From Pelobium manganitolerans (GTDB lineage Bacteria; Bacteroidota; Bacteroidia; Sphingobacteriales; Sphingobacteriaceae): DNA of 64,000 bases. Below are positions 26,852 through 35,321 of the stretch, piece after piece (positions within the stretch are counted from its first letter, which is position 1; every line of letters begins with the position of its first letter). A program made the position numbers and the translations under genes. A model generated the notes under the pieces. That model searched no databases. It was not told where the DNA came from and saw nothing but the letters and a program-made list of their open reading frames with translations. The stretch spans positions 247,207 through 311,206 of the forward strand of contig NZ_MBTA01000026.1 in assembly GCF_003609575.1 (NCBI RefSeq). The letters run 5' to 3'.

Positions 26852-27649
26852 ATGAAGAATTTGATCCTGATATTTTTTGCTATAGGCGCACTGGCGTTAT
26901 TTAATGCTTGCGAGAAAGTAATTGATGTTGATTTAAAAGAAGCCGATCCTTTAATTGTAATTGAGGGCAATATCAGTGACGAGTTTGTAGCACATAAAGT
27001 GACGGTATCGCGCACTAAAGCATTTACAGAAAACAACCAAGTTGATGCAGTTATGGATGCACAAGTAAGCGTGAAAGACTTAACCCTTAATAAACTGTAC
27101 CTTTTTAGTGCAACCAACCGCTTTGGAGAGTACAAATCCGAATTGTTTAAAGGTGCACCCGGACACAATTATGAGCTGTCTGTAAAGGTGGGTAACCAAA
27201 CTTATACCGCGCAGTCTGCCATGCCCGAGAAGGTTTTTCTGGATTCTTTATCCATTACCGCCATTTCTTTTTTTGGCGAAGAACGCAAATACGTAAAGGT
27301 TAATTACCAAGATATGCCTAATATAGCTAACCAATACCGTTACGTTTTGTATGTGAACAATGAGAAAGTAAAAGGCTATTTTCTGGATTTTGACCGCTTT
27401 AACGATGGTAAATACGTAAACAGCACACTTTTTAGCGGTGACCCCGAACTAAAAACCGGTGATGAAGTGAAGCTGGAATTCCAGTGCGTGGACATGAATG
27501 TTTACCGCTACTTTTTTGCCATCTCGCAAATTGGCGGCAATGGCGGCCCACCTACCACCCCGGCAAACCCCACCAGCAATTTTAATAATGGTGCATTAGG
27601 TTATTTTAGCGCATATACGAAAGAGGAAAAATCGGCGATAATACCGTGA
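26852..27649 (+). CDS. DUF4249 lipoprotein, partner of the TonB receptor
   Basis: 265 aa with a lipoprotein signal ending FNAC (Cys20). The N-terminal part CEKVIDVDLKEADPLIVIEG is the family hallmark, followed by an all-beta domain (SVKDLTLNKLYLF and others). DUF4249 proteins sit next to TonB-dependent receptors in Bacteroidota and are presumed surface-exposed. The 9-bp gap to the receptor shows an operon. The stop codon is followed at once by a GGTATAA heptad tract. Confidence 0.88.
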   Translation: MKNLILIFFAIGALALFNACEKVIDVDLKEADPLIVIEGNISDEFVAHKVTVSRTKAFTENNQVDAVMDAQVSVKDLTLNKLYLFSATNRFGEYKSELFKGAPGHNYELSVKVGNQTYTAQSAMPEKVFLDSLSITAISFFGEERKYVKVNYQDMPNIANQYRYVLYVNNEKVKGYFLDFDRFNDGKYVNSTLFSGDPELKTGDEVKLEFQCVDMNVYRYFFAISQIGGNGGPPTTPANPTSNFNNGALGYFSAYTKEEKSAIIP

Positions 27650-27652
27650 GGG

Positions 27653-27731
27653 GGTATAAGGCGTAAGGCATAAGGCGTAAGGTATGAAACGTGAGGTATA
27701 AGGTTTAAGGGCTTGATGGGTAAGGGACAAG
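27653..27731 (+). repeat. Heptad tract GGCGTAA/GGTATAA, 3' of the DUF4249 gene
   Basis: About eleven 7-mers (GGTATAA, GGCGTAA, GGCATAA, AACGTGA, GGTTTAA) begin within 4 bp of the stop codon. The sense strand is purine-rich. Confidence 0.88.
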
Positions 27732-28311
27732 GTGTTCGGAAGCGCTGCGAGTTTTCTGCATTGCCCGGCACTCTCCACCGCGCCTGCGAGCGAATTAAAA
27801 ATTCAAAAGTAAAAAAGTAGCGCGTTCAGTGTCGCGTGCGATAAGCCCGGCCTTCCGAGTTTTGGAAGTGAAGCCCGGGAAATCTTTTGCAGAACATTAA
27901 TGCTTGCACTGCCCTGAGCAAACCGCCGAGTGCTGCACAAACTTTGTTAAAGCACAACCGTTCGCACGGCTTCGGTTTGCGTTCAGAGATTTCCCGCAGG
28001 CGGAACAAACAAAATGAGGTCAGCCTTGACCTTTGGTCCTTTGCGTCAAGGAAAAATGCGTAGCATTCTTGAGGGCAAAAGAAAATAATAAAAACTACCG
28101 AAAAAAGGACTAGCCCTAGTGGCGATGAACGAAAACCTGTAGGCGTGCCACGCCGATGAGCGGCGGAAAGCCAAGTGCTGATAACAAATGGGATTTATCT
28201 TAAAAACGCATATTTCCCCGCCTCATTGCCGGTCGGTGGAAAAGCTTCTCCTTTTCATTCGTTTAGCTTGTTTTTTAAAGGCGTTCAATAGATACCTGAT
28301 ACTTATGTCTT
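27732..28311. other. Unassigned intergenic block
   Basis: About 580 bp without a credible gene. It contains a segment with CCTTGAC/GTCAAGG arms (near 28026-28050) and short stretches resembling dispersed Sphingobacteriaceae repeats as I remember them. Only short frames exist and none has a plausible start. It may be a dispersed repeat or an uncharacterised RNA; the sequence alone does not decide. Confidence 0.4.
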
Positions 28312-28317
28312 GATACT

Positions 28318-28383
28318 TAACACCCAATACTCATTACTCAATACTCAATACTCAATACTCACTACCCAATACTCAATACTCCT
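28318..28383 (-). repeat. Heptad tract AATACTC, overlapping the ppx stop
   Basis: CCAATAC, TCATTAC, TCAATAC, TCACTAC units run through the stop codon of the ppx gene (28373-28375) and supply its last codons. Confidence 0.88.
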
Positions 28384-29266
28384 TCCCTCTTCCCAAATTC
28401 TTCTCTATCAATAAGTTGATAATGCCATCCACCATACCCACTTTAGGTACGTGCACCTGTTTTATTCCGGCTTGTTTCATTACCGTTAAAAATATCTGGC
28501 AGGCAGGTATAATTACATCGGCACGGTCCGCGTTAAGGCCAATTTTATAAATACGCTCTTTTAAAGAATGGGCATTAAGGTATTTGTACTGCGCCTGCAG
28601 CTTCGCAAAACTCAAAGGTTTTCCTTCTTTAGTACCTGCCAAACGGGCAAGCTTGTTAATGTTGCCCCCGGTGCCAATTCCCTCTAAATTTTTAAGGTGC
28701 TTGGCTTCTTTGGCAATCCAGTTGCTCATGTCGTCCCAAGTTTCGGGTTTATCTTGCTGGTCCAAAATACGGATGGTGCCTAAGTTGAACGATTTAGACG
28801 CCAAAGGCTTGCCTTCCGAAAAAATCGACAGCTCGGTACTTCCGCCGCCCACATCTATATATAAATAGTTCTTGTGCTTGTCTAAGGTTTGGTCTATATG
28901 GCTGCTGTAAATGATGTTGGCTTCGCGTTGCCCTCCAACAATTTCTAAATCAATAGCGGCTTCTTTTTTTATGCGCGCCACCAAATCGGCGCCGTTGCTA
29001 GCTTCGCGCAAAGCAGAGGTGGCACAAGCCATATAATCTTCCACTTTGTAAACTTCCATCAACTGCTTAAAAGCGCTCATGGCCTTTACCAAATCGTCGG
29101 CTTTTTTGTCTGAAATCTTTTTGTCCAGAAAAGCGTTATCGCCCAAGCGTAACGGTACGCGGATAAGCGTAGTTTTTTTAAAGCTAACCTGTTCTTTATC
29201 CTTTAAAACCGTTGCTATTAACAAGCGGATGGCGTTTGAGCCAATATCTATAGCGGCGTATCTCAA
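28373..29266 (-). CDS. Ppx/GppA-family exopolyphosphatase
   Basis: A 297-aa ASKHA-fold phosphatase. The N-terminal AAIDIGSNAIRLLIA is the phosphate-binding loop. CATSALREASNG and YIDVGGGSTELSIF follow, and GTGGNINKLARL lies in the second lobe. It degrades polyphosphate or guanosine pentaphosphate. It is shorter than E. coli Ppx and lacks the C-terminal HD domain, as usual in Bacteroidota. It overlaps the upstream polyphosphate kinase by 4 bp, so synthesis and breakdown of polyphosphate are encoded together. Confidence 0.9.
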   Translation of the reverse strand: MRYAAIDIGSNAIRLLIATVLKDKEQVSFKKTTLIRVPLRLGDNAFLDKKISDKKADDLVKAMSAFKQLMEVYKVEDYMACATSALREASNGADLVARIKKEAAIDLEIVGGQREANIIYSSHIDQTLDKHKNYLYIDVGGGSTELSIFSEGKPLASKSFNLGTIRILDQQDKPETWDDMSNWIAKEAKHLKNLEGIGTGGNINKLARLAGTKEGKPLSFAKLQAQYKYLNAHSLKERIYKIGLNADRADVIIPACQIFLTVMKQAGIKQVHVPKVGMVDGIINLLIEKNLGRGKEY

Positions 29267-31323
29267 TTGCTTTGTAGTTTATGTTTTAGGTAATTATAGC
29301 TGTCAATTTGTGCGCGGTACGGTACTGTAATGCCAGTTTTGCGATATTTGTTATTGTTTAGGCCGTTAATTTCACGCGCCTTGGTATTGTCCATCAGCTG
29401 GATGTTGATGAGCTGTTTTACCTCATCTTTTAGTTCCTCATCTAAAATAGGAAAGCCCACTTCTATCCTGTGATCCAAATTGCGGGTCATTAAATCGGCA
29501 GAAAGCATATAAATTTCATCTTGGCCATTATTGCCAAACCACCAAATGCGGGCGTGTTCCAAAAACTTATCTACGATAGAAATAACCTCTATATTTTCGC
29601 TGAAGCCTTTTTGCTGAGGCACCAAACAGCACATTCCGCGAACAATCAATTTAATGGTAACACCCGCGTTACTGGCTTGGTACAGCTTTTCTATGGTTTC
29701 TTCATCTGCCAAAGAGTTCATTTTTAGCACCATAAAAGCATCTTTTTTGGACTTTGCAAACTTTATCTCCCTATCAATAAAGCCAAATAGCTTATTGCGC
29801 GTTTCCGTTGGCGATACAATCAAATGTTGGTAGCCTTTAGATATTTTCTTGCGCTCTATATTGTGGAAAAGCTTATTTAGCTCTTTGGTAATATCGGTGT
29901 TGGCGGTAAACAAGCTATGGTCGCAATACAGTTTGGCGGTTTTCTCGTTGTAGTTTCCGGTGGCCAAATTGGCATAGTAGGTGGTTTTCCCTTTTTCTAT
30001 GCGGGTAACCAAACAAATTTTGGTGTGCACTTTATATCCGGTAATCCCGTAATTTACATATACGCCTTCCTCTTCCAGCTTTGCCGTCCAGTAAATATTC
30101 GCCTGCTCGTCAAAACGCGCTTTTAGCTCTACCAAACAAATTACCTTTTTGCCGTTTCTTGAGGCATTTATCAGCGCGTTTATCACTCGCGAATTTTCTG
30201 CCAAGCGGTACAAAGTGATGTGTATGGTGCTTACATGCGGGTCTATCGCGGCTTCGCGCAAAAAATGGATGATGTAATCGAAAGATTGGTAAGGCAGGTT
30301 AATGAGGTAATCTTTTTTCTTCAGCAGTTCAAACATGCCTTTGTTTACGCTAAGGCTTTGAACGGGCAAAGGTTTGATGTTTTTGTAGCGCAAATGCTCC
30401 GGCCCAACGTGCGGAAAGGCAATAAAATCTTTAAAATTGTGGTATTTGTTACCGGGAATTAAGCTTTCGGGATGCAAATCCAGCTTGTTGATCATCAAAT
30501 TCAGCATGTCCATAGGCATACTGCTATCGTACAGCAAACGCATGGGCTTGCCTCTTTTTCGCTTTTGCAGATTTTTAGATAAAGCTTCAATAAACCGGTC
30601 GCTCACGTTGGTGTCTAAATCCAGCTCCGCATCGCGCGTTACCTGCAAGCTGTAGGCTTCAATATGGTCGTACTCAAAAATGAAAAAAATCTCATCTAAG
30701 CAATAACGGATAATATCGTCGAGCAGAATGATGAATTTAAGGTCGTTGGTATCCGGCAAAATCAAAAAGCGGTTCAAGCTTTCGGGGATTTCTACCAGCG
30801 CATATTTGTTCTTTGCTTTGCTATGGTCTCGACTTAGCTTTACCAAAAAGTAAATTACGCGATCGCGCAACTGAGGTAAAGGCTTTTTTTCATCGATAAG
30901 GATAGGTACAATAGCCGGCAAAATGGTTTCGCGGAAATAACTTTTAACAAAGGAGCCGCGGTTAACGTTTAGCTGTTGCTCATTAAGGATAAAAATCTTG
31001 TTTTCAGCAAGTTCTTTGATGATTTTTTCGTACAGCAGATTAAATTTCTTTTCTTGTTTTACAACGATGTTTTTAATCTGGTTCAGGATTTTTTTGGGAT
31101 TGAAACCCAACTCGGCCTTGGTTTTACTTACTACTGTGATTAGGCGGTTTAGCGTTGCCACCCTTACGCGGTAAAACTCGTCCAGATTGGATGAGAATAT
31201 GGCTAAAAACTTAATCCTTTCTATCAAAGGCACACTTTTGTCTGCCGCTTCTTGCAATACGCGGGCATTAAAATAAAGCCAACTGATTTCTCTGTTGATT
31301 AAAGGAGGTTTTTCTTTAGTCAT
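29263..31323 (-). CDS. ppk1: Polyphosphate kinase 1
   Basis: A 686-aa PPK1 that polymerises the ATP gamma-phosphate into polyphosphate. The N-domain starts with INREISWLYFNARVLQEA, and FSSNLDEFYRVRVATL follows. The phospho-histidine motif is GYKVHTKICLV, and the second histidine segment is EHARIWWFGNNG. NLATGNYNEKTAKLY and SADLMTRNLDHRIEVGFP complete the set. First gene of a ppk1-ppx operon with a 4-bp overlap. A strong hairpin lies in its leader. Confidence 0.93.
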   Translation of the reverse strand: MTKEKPPLINREISWLYFNARVLQEAADKSVPLIERIKFLAIFSSNLDEFYRVRVATLNRLITVVSKTKAELGFNPKKILNQIKNIVVKQEKKFNLLYEKIIKELAENKIFILNEQQLNVNRGSFVKSYFRETILPAIVPILIDEKKPLPQLRDRVIYFLVKLSRDHSKAKNKYALVEIPESLNRFLILPDTNDLKFIILLDDIIRYCLDEIFFIFEYDHIEAYSLQVTRDAELDLDTNVSDRFIEALSKNLQKRKRGKPMRLLYDSSMPMDMLNLMINKLDLHPESLIPGNKYHNFKDFIAFPHVGPEHLRYKNIKPLPVQSLSVNKGMFELLKKKDYLINLPYQSFDYIIHFLREAAIDPHVSTIHITLYRLAENSRVINALINASRNGKKVICLVELKARFDEQANIYWTAKLEEEGVYVNYGITGYKVHTKICLVTRIEKGKTTYYANLATGNYNEKTAKLYCDHSLFTANTDITKELNKLFHNIERKKISKGYQHLIVSPTETRNKLFGFIDREIKFAKSKKDAFMVLKMNSLADEETIEKLYQASNAGVTIKLIVRGMCCLVPQQKGFSENIEVISIVDKFLEHARIWWFGNNGQDEIYMLSADLMTRNLDHRIEVGFPILDEELKDEVKQLINIQLMDNTKAREINGLNNNKYRKTGITVPYRAQIDSYNYLKHKLQSN

Positions 31324-31340
31324 TTAATAAAAAAATACAT

Positions 31341-31375
31341 ACTATTTTGCGCAAGCCGCGGTTGCGCAAAATAGT
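31341..31375 (-). terminator. Strong hairpin between the H1-like gene and ppk1
   Basis: A perfect 14-bp stem (ACTATTTTGCGCAA at 31341-31354 with TTGCGCAAAATAGT at 31362-31375) has a 7-nt loop. On the minus strand it is followed by a T-rich run. It probably terminates the H1-like gene, and it could also act in the ppk1 leader. Confidence 0.65.
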
Positions 31376-31417
31376 AATAAAGCTGATTTGGAACGTTAAG
31401 CCAAGGTTAATTTAATG

Positions 31418-32092
31418 CTAGCCTCTTTTGTATTTATTTGCTGGGCCGGCTTCTAATACCGCATCGGTGTTATGCGGTTTCGGATCTGATTTGGGAGCGC
31501 TGTTAAACGCTTTTCTGCCCCGTGTTTTAGGTATTTCTGGGTGCGCATTTGCAGGGTTTGTGGCTTTAGCCGGTGTTTTCGCTGTCCTAGTGGTTTTGGC
31601 CTTGGCTGTGGATTGCGCGTTTGTTTTGCGGGTAGCTGTAGTTTTGGTAGCTGGTTTTGCCGTGGCAGTTGTGCTAGCGCGCTTTCTTGGGGCACTTGCT
31701 TTTCTTGCGCTGCTATCCTCTTTTTGGATAGTAGGCAAAACATCTACGTTAGTTACAGAAACCGCTTTTTTAGCTAGCTTTTTTAGTTCTTTGCTGGCCT
31801 TTTCTAAATTTTTGTCGGTTTTGCTTCTTTTGCTTTTCGCCTTTTTACCGATGTCTTTTTTTGCTTTTTTAACCGTTTCTTCAACCTGCTCTTTCGCATT
31901 TTTAAATTTGCGGTTTAAGCGCTTAGCCAAAACTTTGCTGGTCTTCTTAATTTCTTCGCCAATATCTTCTGCATCATGCCCTAAGCTAACTACAAAGTCT
32001 TTTATTTTTTTGCGCAAGCTGATTTCTAATTGTTCAGTAGCCTTTTTACCCATTTTTTGGTTGGCTTTTGTTTTCTGAGATTTAGGTGCCAT
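31418..32092 (-). CDS. Histone-H1-like Lys/Ala-rich protein
   Basis: 224 aa. Residues about 20-110 are a charged helical region (ISLRKKIKDFVVSLGHDAED, then long Lys/Glu runs). Residues about 125-205 are low-complexity Ala, Lys, Thr and Pro with AKTTRTAKTPAKA-type units, like bacterial histone-H1-like C-termini. It probably binds DNA and compacts the nucleoid; this is inference from composition. A 216-codon frame on the opposite strand (31428-32078) is an antisense shadow of the repetitive Lys/Ala codons. Confidence 0.72.
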   Translation of the reverse strand: MAPKSQKTKANQKMGKKATEQLEISLRKKIKDFVVSLGHDAEDIGEEIKKTSKVLAKRLNRKFKNAKEQVEETVKKAKKDIGKKAKSKRSKTDKNLEKASKELKKLAKKAVSVTNVDVLPTIQKEDSSARKASAPRKRASTTATAKPATKTTATRKTNAQSTAKAKTTRTAKTPAKATNPANAHPEIPKTRGRKAFNSAPKSDPKPHNTDAVLEAGPANKYKRG

Positions 32093-32149
32093 GGTTTAAA
32101 ATTTTAAATTATCTTTATTTTTTTTAAGATAACAAATAATATTCCAAAT

Positions 32150-32644
32150 ATGCCTTCTTTTGATATTGTAAGCAAAATTGATGGTCAAACTTTAGACAAT
32201 GCCATTAACAATGCAAAGAAAGAAATTTTAAACCGCTACGATTTTAACACCTCAAAAAGTACTGTTGAGCTAGATAAAAAGACAAACATACTTAGCATAG
32301 TTACCGAAGATGATATGCGTTTAAAAGCCATTACAGATGCGGTAATCAGCCGTTTTGTAAAGCAAAACTTAGATCCGAAAGCGCTTGATTTTGAAAAACC
32401 TTATAGCGCTGTTAGTGGCAACATGATAAAAAAAGATATTGCTGTAAAACAGGGTATCGACAAGGAAACCGCTAAAAAAGTGGTAAAGAAGATTAAAGAC
32501 AGCGGTTTAAAAGTACAGGCAGCTATTATGGACGACCAAGTGCGCGTAACCGGCAAAAAAATTGACGATTTGCAAGCGGTTATTGCTGTATGCAGAGGCG
32601 AAGATTTTGGGCAACCTTTGCAATATGTGAATATGAGAAGCTAG
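32150..32644 (+). CDS. YajQ-family nucleotide-binding protein
   Basis: A 164-aa protein of the YajQ/UPF0234 family. It has MPSFDIVSKID at the start, then IKKDIAVKQGIDKETAKKVV, IKDSGLKVQAAIMDDQVRVTG and CRGEDFGQPLQYVN at the end, all diagnostic. Two ferredoxin-like domains are expected. Members bind cyclic di-GMP in Xanthomonas and RNA or tRNA in vitro; the role here is not known. The stop is followed by an ATGGTCA-type heptad tract. Confidence 0.92.
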   Translation: MPSFDIVSKIDGQTLDNAINNAKKEILNRYDFNTSKSTVELDKKTNILSIVTEDDMRLKAITDAVISRFVKQNLDPKALDFEKPYSAVSGNMIKKDIAVKQGIDKETAKKVVKKIKDSGLKVQAAIMDDQVRVTGKKIDDLQAVIAVCRGEDFGQPLQYVNMRS

Positions 32645-32655
32645 TTGCTGGGGAT

Positions 32656-32744
32656 TGGTGAATGGTGAAAAGTGAATGGTCAATGGTCAATGGTCAATAG
32701 TAAGTACCTATCTGCTGCTGACTACTTCCTACTTCCTATTGACT
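32656..32744. repeat. Converging heptad tracts between yajQ and the thioesterase
   Basis: The left part (32656-32707: GGTGAAT, GGTCAAT, AGTAAGT units) follows yajQ. The right part (32718-32744: GACTACTTCCTACTTCC) follows the thioesterase on the other strand. Each is C-poor on its own gene's coding strand. Confidence 0.75.
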
Positions 32745-32749
32745 GTTTA

Positions 32750-33271
32750 TCATTGCTTCGCGGCGCTGAACAAGGCTTTAAGCTCAGTTGCTTCGTCGGT
32801 GCTCATTTTGCCGCCTAAAATTAAACGGAGCTGCCGGCGTAATAAGGCGCCATCAAAAAGTTCGCGCTCTTTTTCGGTTTCCGGATTTACAGCAGGCACT
32901 TCCACTTTTTTTCCCTGCTCGTCTAAAGCCACGAAAGTATAATAGGCCTCGTTAGATTTTATTTTTTCGCCCGAGGGGATATTCTCTGCCCACACCACCA
33001 ACCTCACTTCTACCGAGGTATGGAAAGCACGGGTCACTTTAGCGGTAAGCGTAACTACATCGCCCAACTTTATAGGGTGCTGAAAAGAAACATTATCTAC
33101 CGAAGCAGTAACCACTACCCTGTTGCAATGCTTTTGTGCCGAAATAGCGGCCGCAATATCCATCCAATGCAATAGCCTGCCCCCCATTAAATTATTTAAA
33201 GGATTGGTATCGTTGGGCAGTACCAACTCGTTCATGGTAGTTAGTGATTGTTCTGGGCTTTTGCTGTTCAT
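32750..33271 (-). CDS. Acyl-CoA thioesterase (hotdog fold)
   Basis: A 173-aa hotdog thioesterase of the acyl-CoA hydrolase type (YciA/BACH group). NPLNNLMGGRLLHWMDIAAA is the characteristic N-terminal segment holding the catalytic region, followed by VVTASVDNVSFQHPIKLGDV and AFHTSVEVRLVVWAENI. It hydrolyses acyl-CoA to free acid and CoA in the cytoplasm. Chain-length preference cannot be read. Convergent with yajQ. Confidence 0.88.
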   Translation of the reverse strand: MNSKSPEQSLTTMNELVLPNDTNPLNNLMGGRLLHWMDIAAAISAQKHCNRVVVTASVDNVSFQHPIKLGDVVTLTAKVTRAFHTSVEVRLVVWAENIPSGEKIKSNEAYYTFVALDEQGKKVEVPAVNPETEKERELFDGALLRRQLRLILGGKMSTDEATELKALFSAAKQ

Positions 33272-33294
33272 GCGTACAAGTTAGTGTTTTTTTT

Positions 33295-33351
33295 AGTAGT
33301 CAATGGTCAATAGTTAGTAGTGAATGGGTAGTGGTGAATAGATAGCAGTGA
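33295..33351. repeat. Heptad tract GTAGTCA/ATGGTCA upstream of the thioesterase gene
   Basis: Eight 7-mers (GTAGTCA, ATGGTCA, ATAGTTA, GTAGTGA, ATGGGTA, GTGGTGA). Unlike most tracts, it lies 5' of the gene next to it. Confidence 0.85.
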
Positions 33352-33360
33352 TTAATTTTA

Positions 33361-33850
33361 AGGCTAGGTTTCGGCTAAAGCCGCCTACGATATTGGCTAA
33401 GAGCGGGCTAAAGCCCGCTCCTATTGAATTGGGCAATGTCAGGCACGGGTATTTGTGCTATTAGATAATATTTTATTTATTGGCGTCACGATTTTTATCA
33501 TGTCCTGTTGACCCAAATTTTGATTGTTATGGTTGCTAATCATCGTTACCTGATTTTTTGAAAAGCGGTTCAATTATTTTTTGAAATATCAGTCATTGTC
33601 AACGATCATCATTATCTGCTCATTGGAAGGTGCTTCAATCTCATCAGGCTTTAGCCCGATGGTCTTTTGATGATGTTGCCTAGAAATCGTCGATATCCCC
33701 TCGTAGCAAGGTGATCAATAGCATCGGGCTTTAGCCCGATGTATAATTTTAGCCGAAATTCTGTACCGAGGCTTCGGCTAAAACAATGTATGTGCTGCTC
33801 TGAAGAGCCCGCTCCTATTAATTGATAATATCGTTGGCTTTAATAGCTCA
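33361..33850. repeat. Cluster of REP-like hairpins (GGGCTAAAGCCC type)
   Basis: Hairpins occur near 33369-33384 (CGGCTAAAGCCG), 33403-33416 (CGGGCTAAAGCCCG with tail CTCCTATTGAATT), 33645-33660, 33722-33741 and 33762-33832, in both orientations. No gene is seen in this 656-bp gap. The last 60 bp before 33928 hold an A/G-type heptad stretch on the minus strand. Confidence 0.75.
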
Positions 33851-33927
33851 TCCTCGCTTGGCGAAACGAAGTCGCTTTTAATACAAATCTTTTTTAGAGA
33901 TGTAATAAATCTTTAATCCTTGTTCTT

Positions 33928-35241
33928 TTATCTTTTAGCTAAACCCACTTCTTTGCTCCTAGTCACAAACAACATCACAAAACCGATTACAAAAAACAAA
34001 GCCAAAGCTACGGCGCTGTTGCGCATATTTCCGGTAAGCTCTTCAATAAATCCGAAACTAAATAAACCTGCTACAATGGCTAGCTTTTCGGTAACATCGT
34101 AAAAACTAAAATAAGATGCAGTATCTGGTGTATCTAAAGGTAAAAACTTAGAAAAAGTAGAACGCGAAAGCGATTGGATGCCGCCCATGATTAATCCCAC
34201 CACAGCAGCTAAAGCATAAAACTGAAACTCGTTTTGGATAAAATAGGCGCAAATGCAGGTACAAATCCATATAAAAACCACAAACAGCAACACTTTTATA
34301 TTACCGAAAACTTGCGACAAGCGAGACATCGCGTAAGCACCCAAAATAGCCACCAGCTGGATAATTAAAATGGTAGCAATCAATTTAGAGGTGCCCAAAT
34401 GCAAAATCTTTTCCCCAAAATTGGCCGCAACCAACATAATGGTTTGTACCCCCATGGCATAAAAAAAGTAGGCCACTAAAAACGTTTTCAGTACCGGCAT
34501 CTCGCTCAAGCGCGACCATACCTTGCGCAACTCATCATAACCGCTGGCAATTTTACTCTTCGCAATTTTATTGTAGTTGGGGCTTCCTTTTGGCAGAACG
34601 GAAAAAGGGATATACGCAAAAGCAATCCACCAAATGCCAACCAACAAAAAAGACAAACGTGCAGGGAAAGACGCATCTGTAATGCCAAACAAATCGGGTT
34701 TTAGCACAAAAACAAAACAAATGATTTGCAAAAGCACACTGCCAATGTAGCCATAGGCAAAGCCCTTCGCGCTTACACGGTCCTGCTGATCGGGCGTGGC
34801 AATATCTGGCAAGTACGAATTGTTGAAAACTATGCCACCGCAATAACCTATGGCCGCCAAGGCAAATAAAATGACGCCCAGTTCCAGCGTTTCCAACTTA
34901 AAAAAATACAGTCCGCAACAAGCTAACGCGCCAAGCCAAGTGAAAAGCTTCATAAATATCCGCTTGTTGCCACGATAATCTGCAGTTGCGGTGAGCAAGG
35001 GCGTTATTAAGGCGATAATGAGGTAAGCAACGGCTAGCGCATAATTAGAAAGTGCCGTGTTTACAAAGCTGAACCCGAAGAATTGCACTTTATCTGTGCT
35101 GTGCCCATGAACTGTAGTGCTGGTAATGGCGGTGTAGTATGCCGGAAAAATAGTGGAAGTAATCACTAAATTGTAAGCAGAGTTTGCCCAGTCAAACATT
35201 GCCCAGGCGCGGATTGTTTTTTTGTTGTTTTTTAAATACAT
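33928..35241 (-). CDS. MFS transporter, UMF1 (Atg22-like) family
   Basis: A 437-aa permease with about twelve membrane helices. It starts MYLKNNKKTIRAWAMFDWANS followed by AYNLVITSTIFPAYY, the signature of UMF1/Atg22-like transporters. Residues GIQSLSRSTFSKFLP and DTASYFSFYDVTEKLAI lie in the C-half. Fungal Atg22 exports amino acids; bacterial substrates are not established. The gene is alone, 80 bp downstream of the S9 peptidase terminator region and on the same strand. Confidence 0.85.
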   Translation of the reverse strand: MYLKNNKKTIRAWAMFDWANSAYNLVITSTIFPAYYTAITSTTVHGHSTDKVQFFGFSFVNTALSNYALAVAYLIIALITPLLTATADYRGNKRIFMKLFTWLGALACCGLYFFKLETLELGVILFALAAIGYCGGIVFNNSYLPDIATPDQQDRVSAKGFAYGYIGSVLLQIICFVFVLKPDLFGITDASFPARLSFLLVGIWWIAFAYIPFSVLPKGSPNYNKIAKSKIASGYDELRKVWSRLSEMPVLKTFLVAYFFYAMGVQTIMLVAANFGEKILHLGTSKLIATILIIQLVAILGAYAMSRLSQVFGNIKVLLFVVFIWICTCICAYFIQNEFQFYALAAVVGLIMGGIQSLSRSTFSKFLPLDTPDTASYFSFYDVTEKLAIVAGLFSFGFIEELTGNMRNSAVALALFFVIGFVMLFVTRSKEVGLAKR

Positions 35242-35263
35242 GTGGTTTTGGTAGGTTTCAACA

Positions 35264-35290
35264 CAAAAAAAGCCGGAAATTCCGGCTTTA
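35264..35290 (-). terminator. Terminator of the S9 peptidase gene
   Basis: AAAGCCGGAA (35269-35278) and TTCCGGCTTT (35280-35289) form a near-perfect palindrome. On the minus strand it is followed by a run of T (the A-run at 35265-35271). It lies about 33 bp past the peptidase stop, just before the transporter start. Confidence 0.8.
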
Positions 35291-35321
35291 AATATGAATA
35301 AAAATCATAAAATATTGGCGT

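Noticed and set aside
31428..32078. 216-codon plus-strand open frame opposite the histone-H1-like gene
   Set aside because: It mirrors Lys/Ala-rich codons of the minus-strand gene, giving runs of Ala, Leu, Phe and Val. The minus-strand protein has coherent charge patterning, a hairpin terminator and better context.
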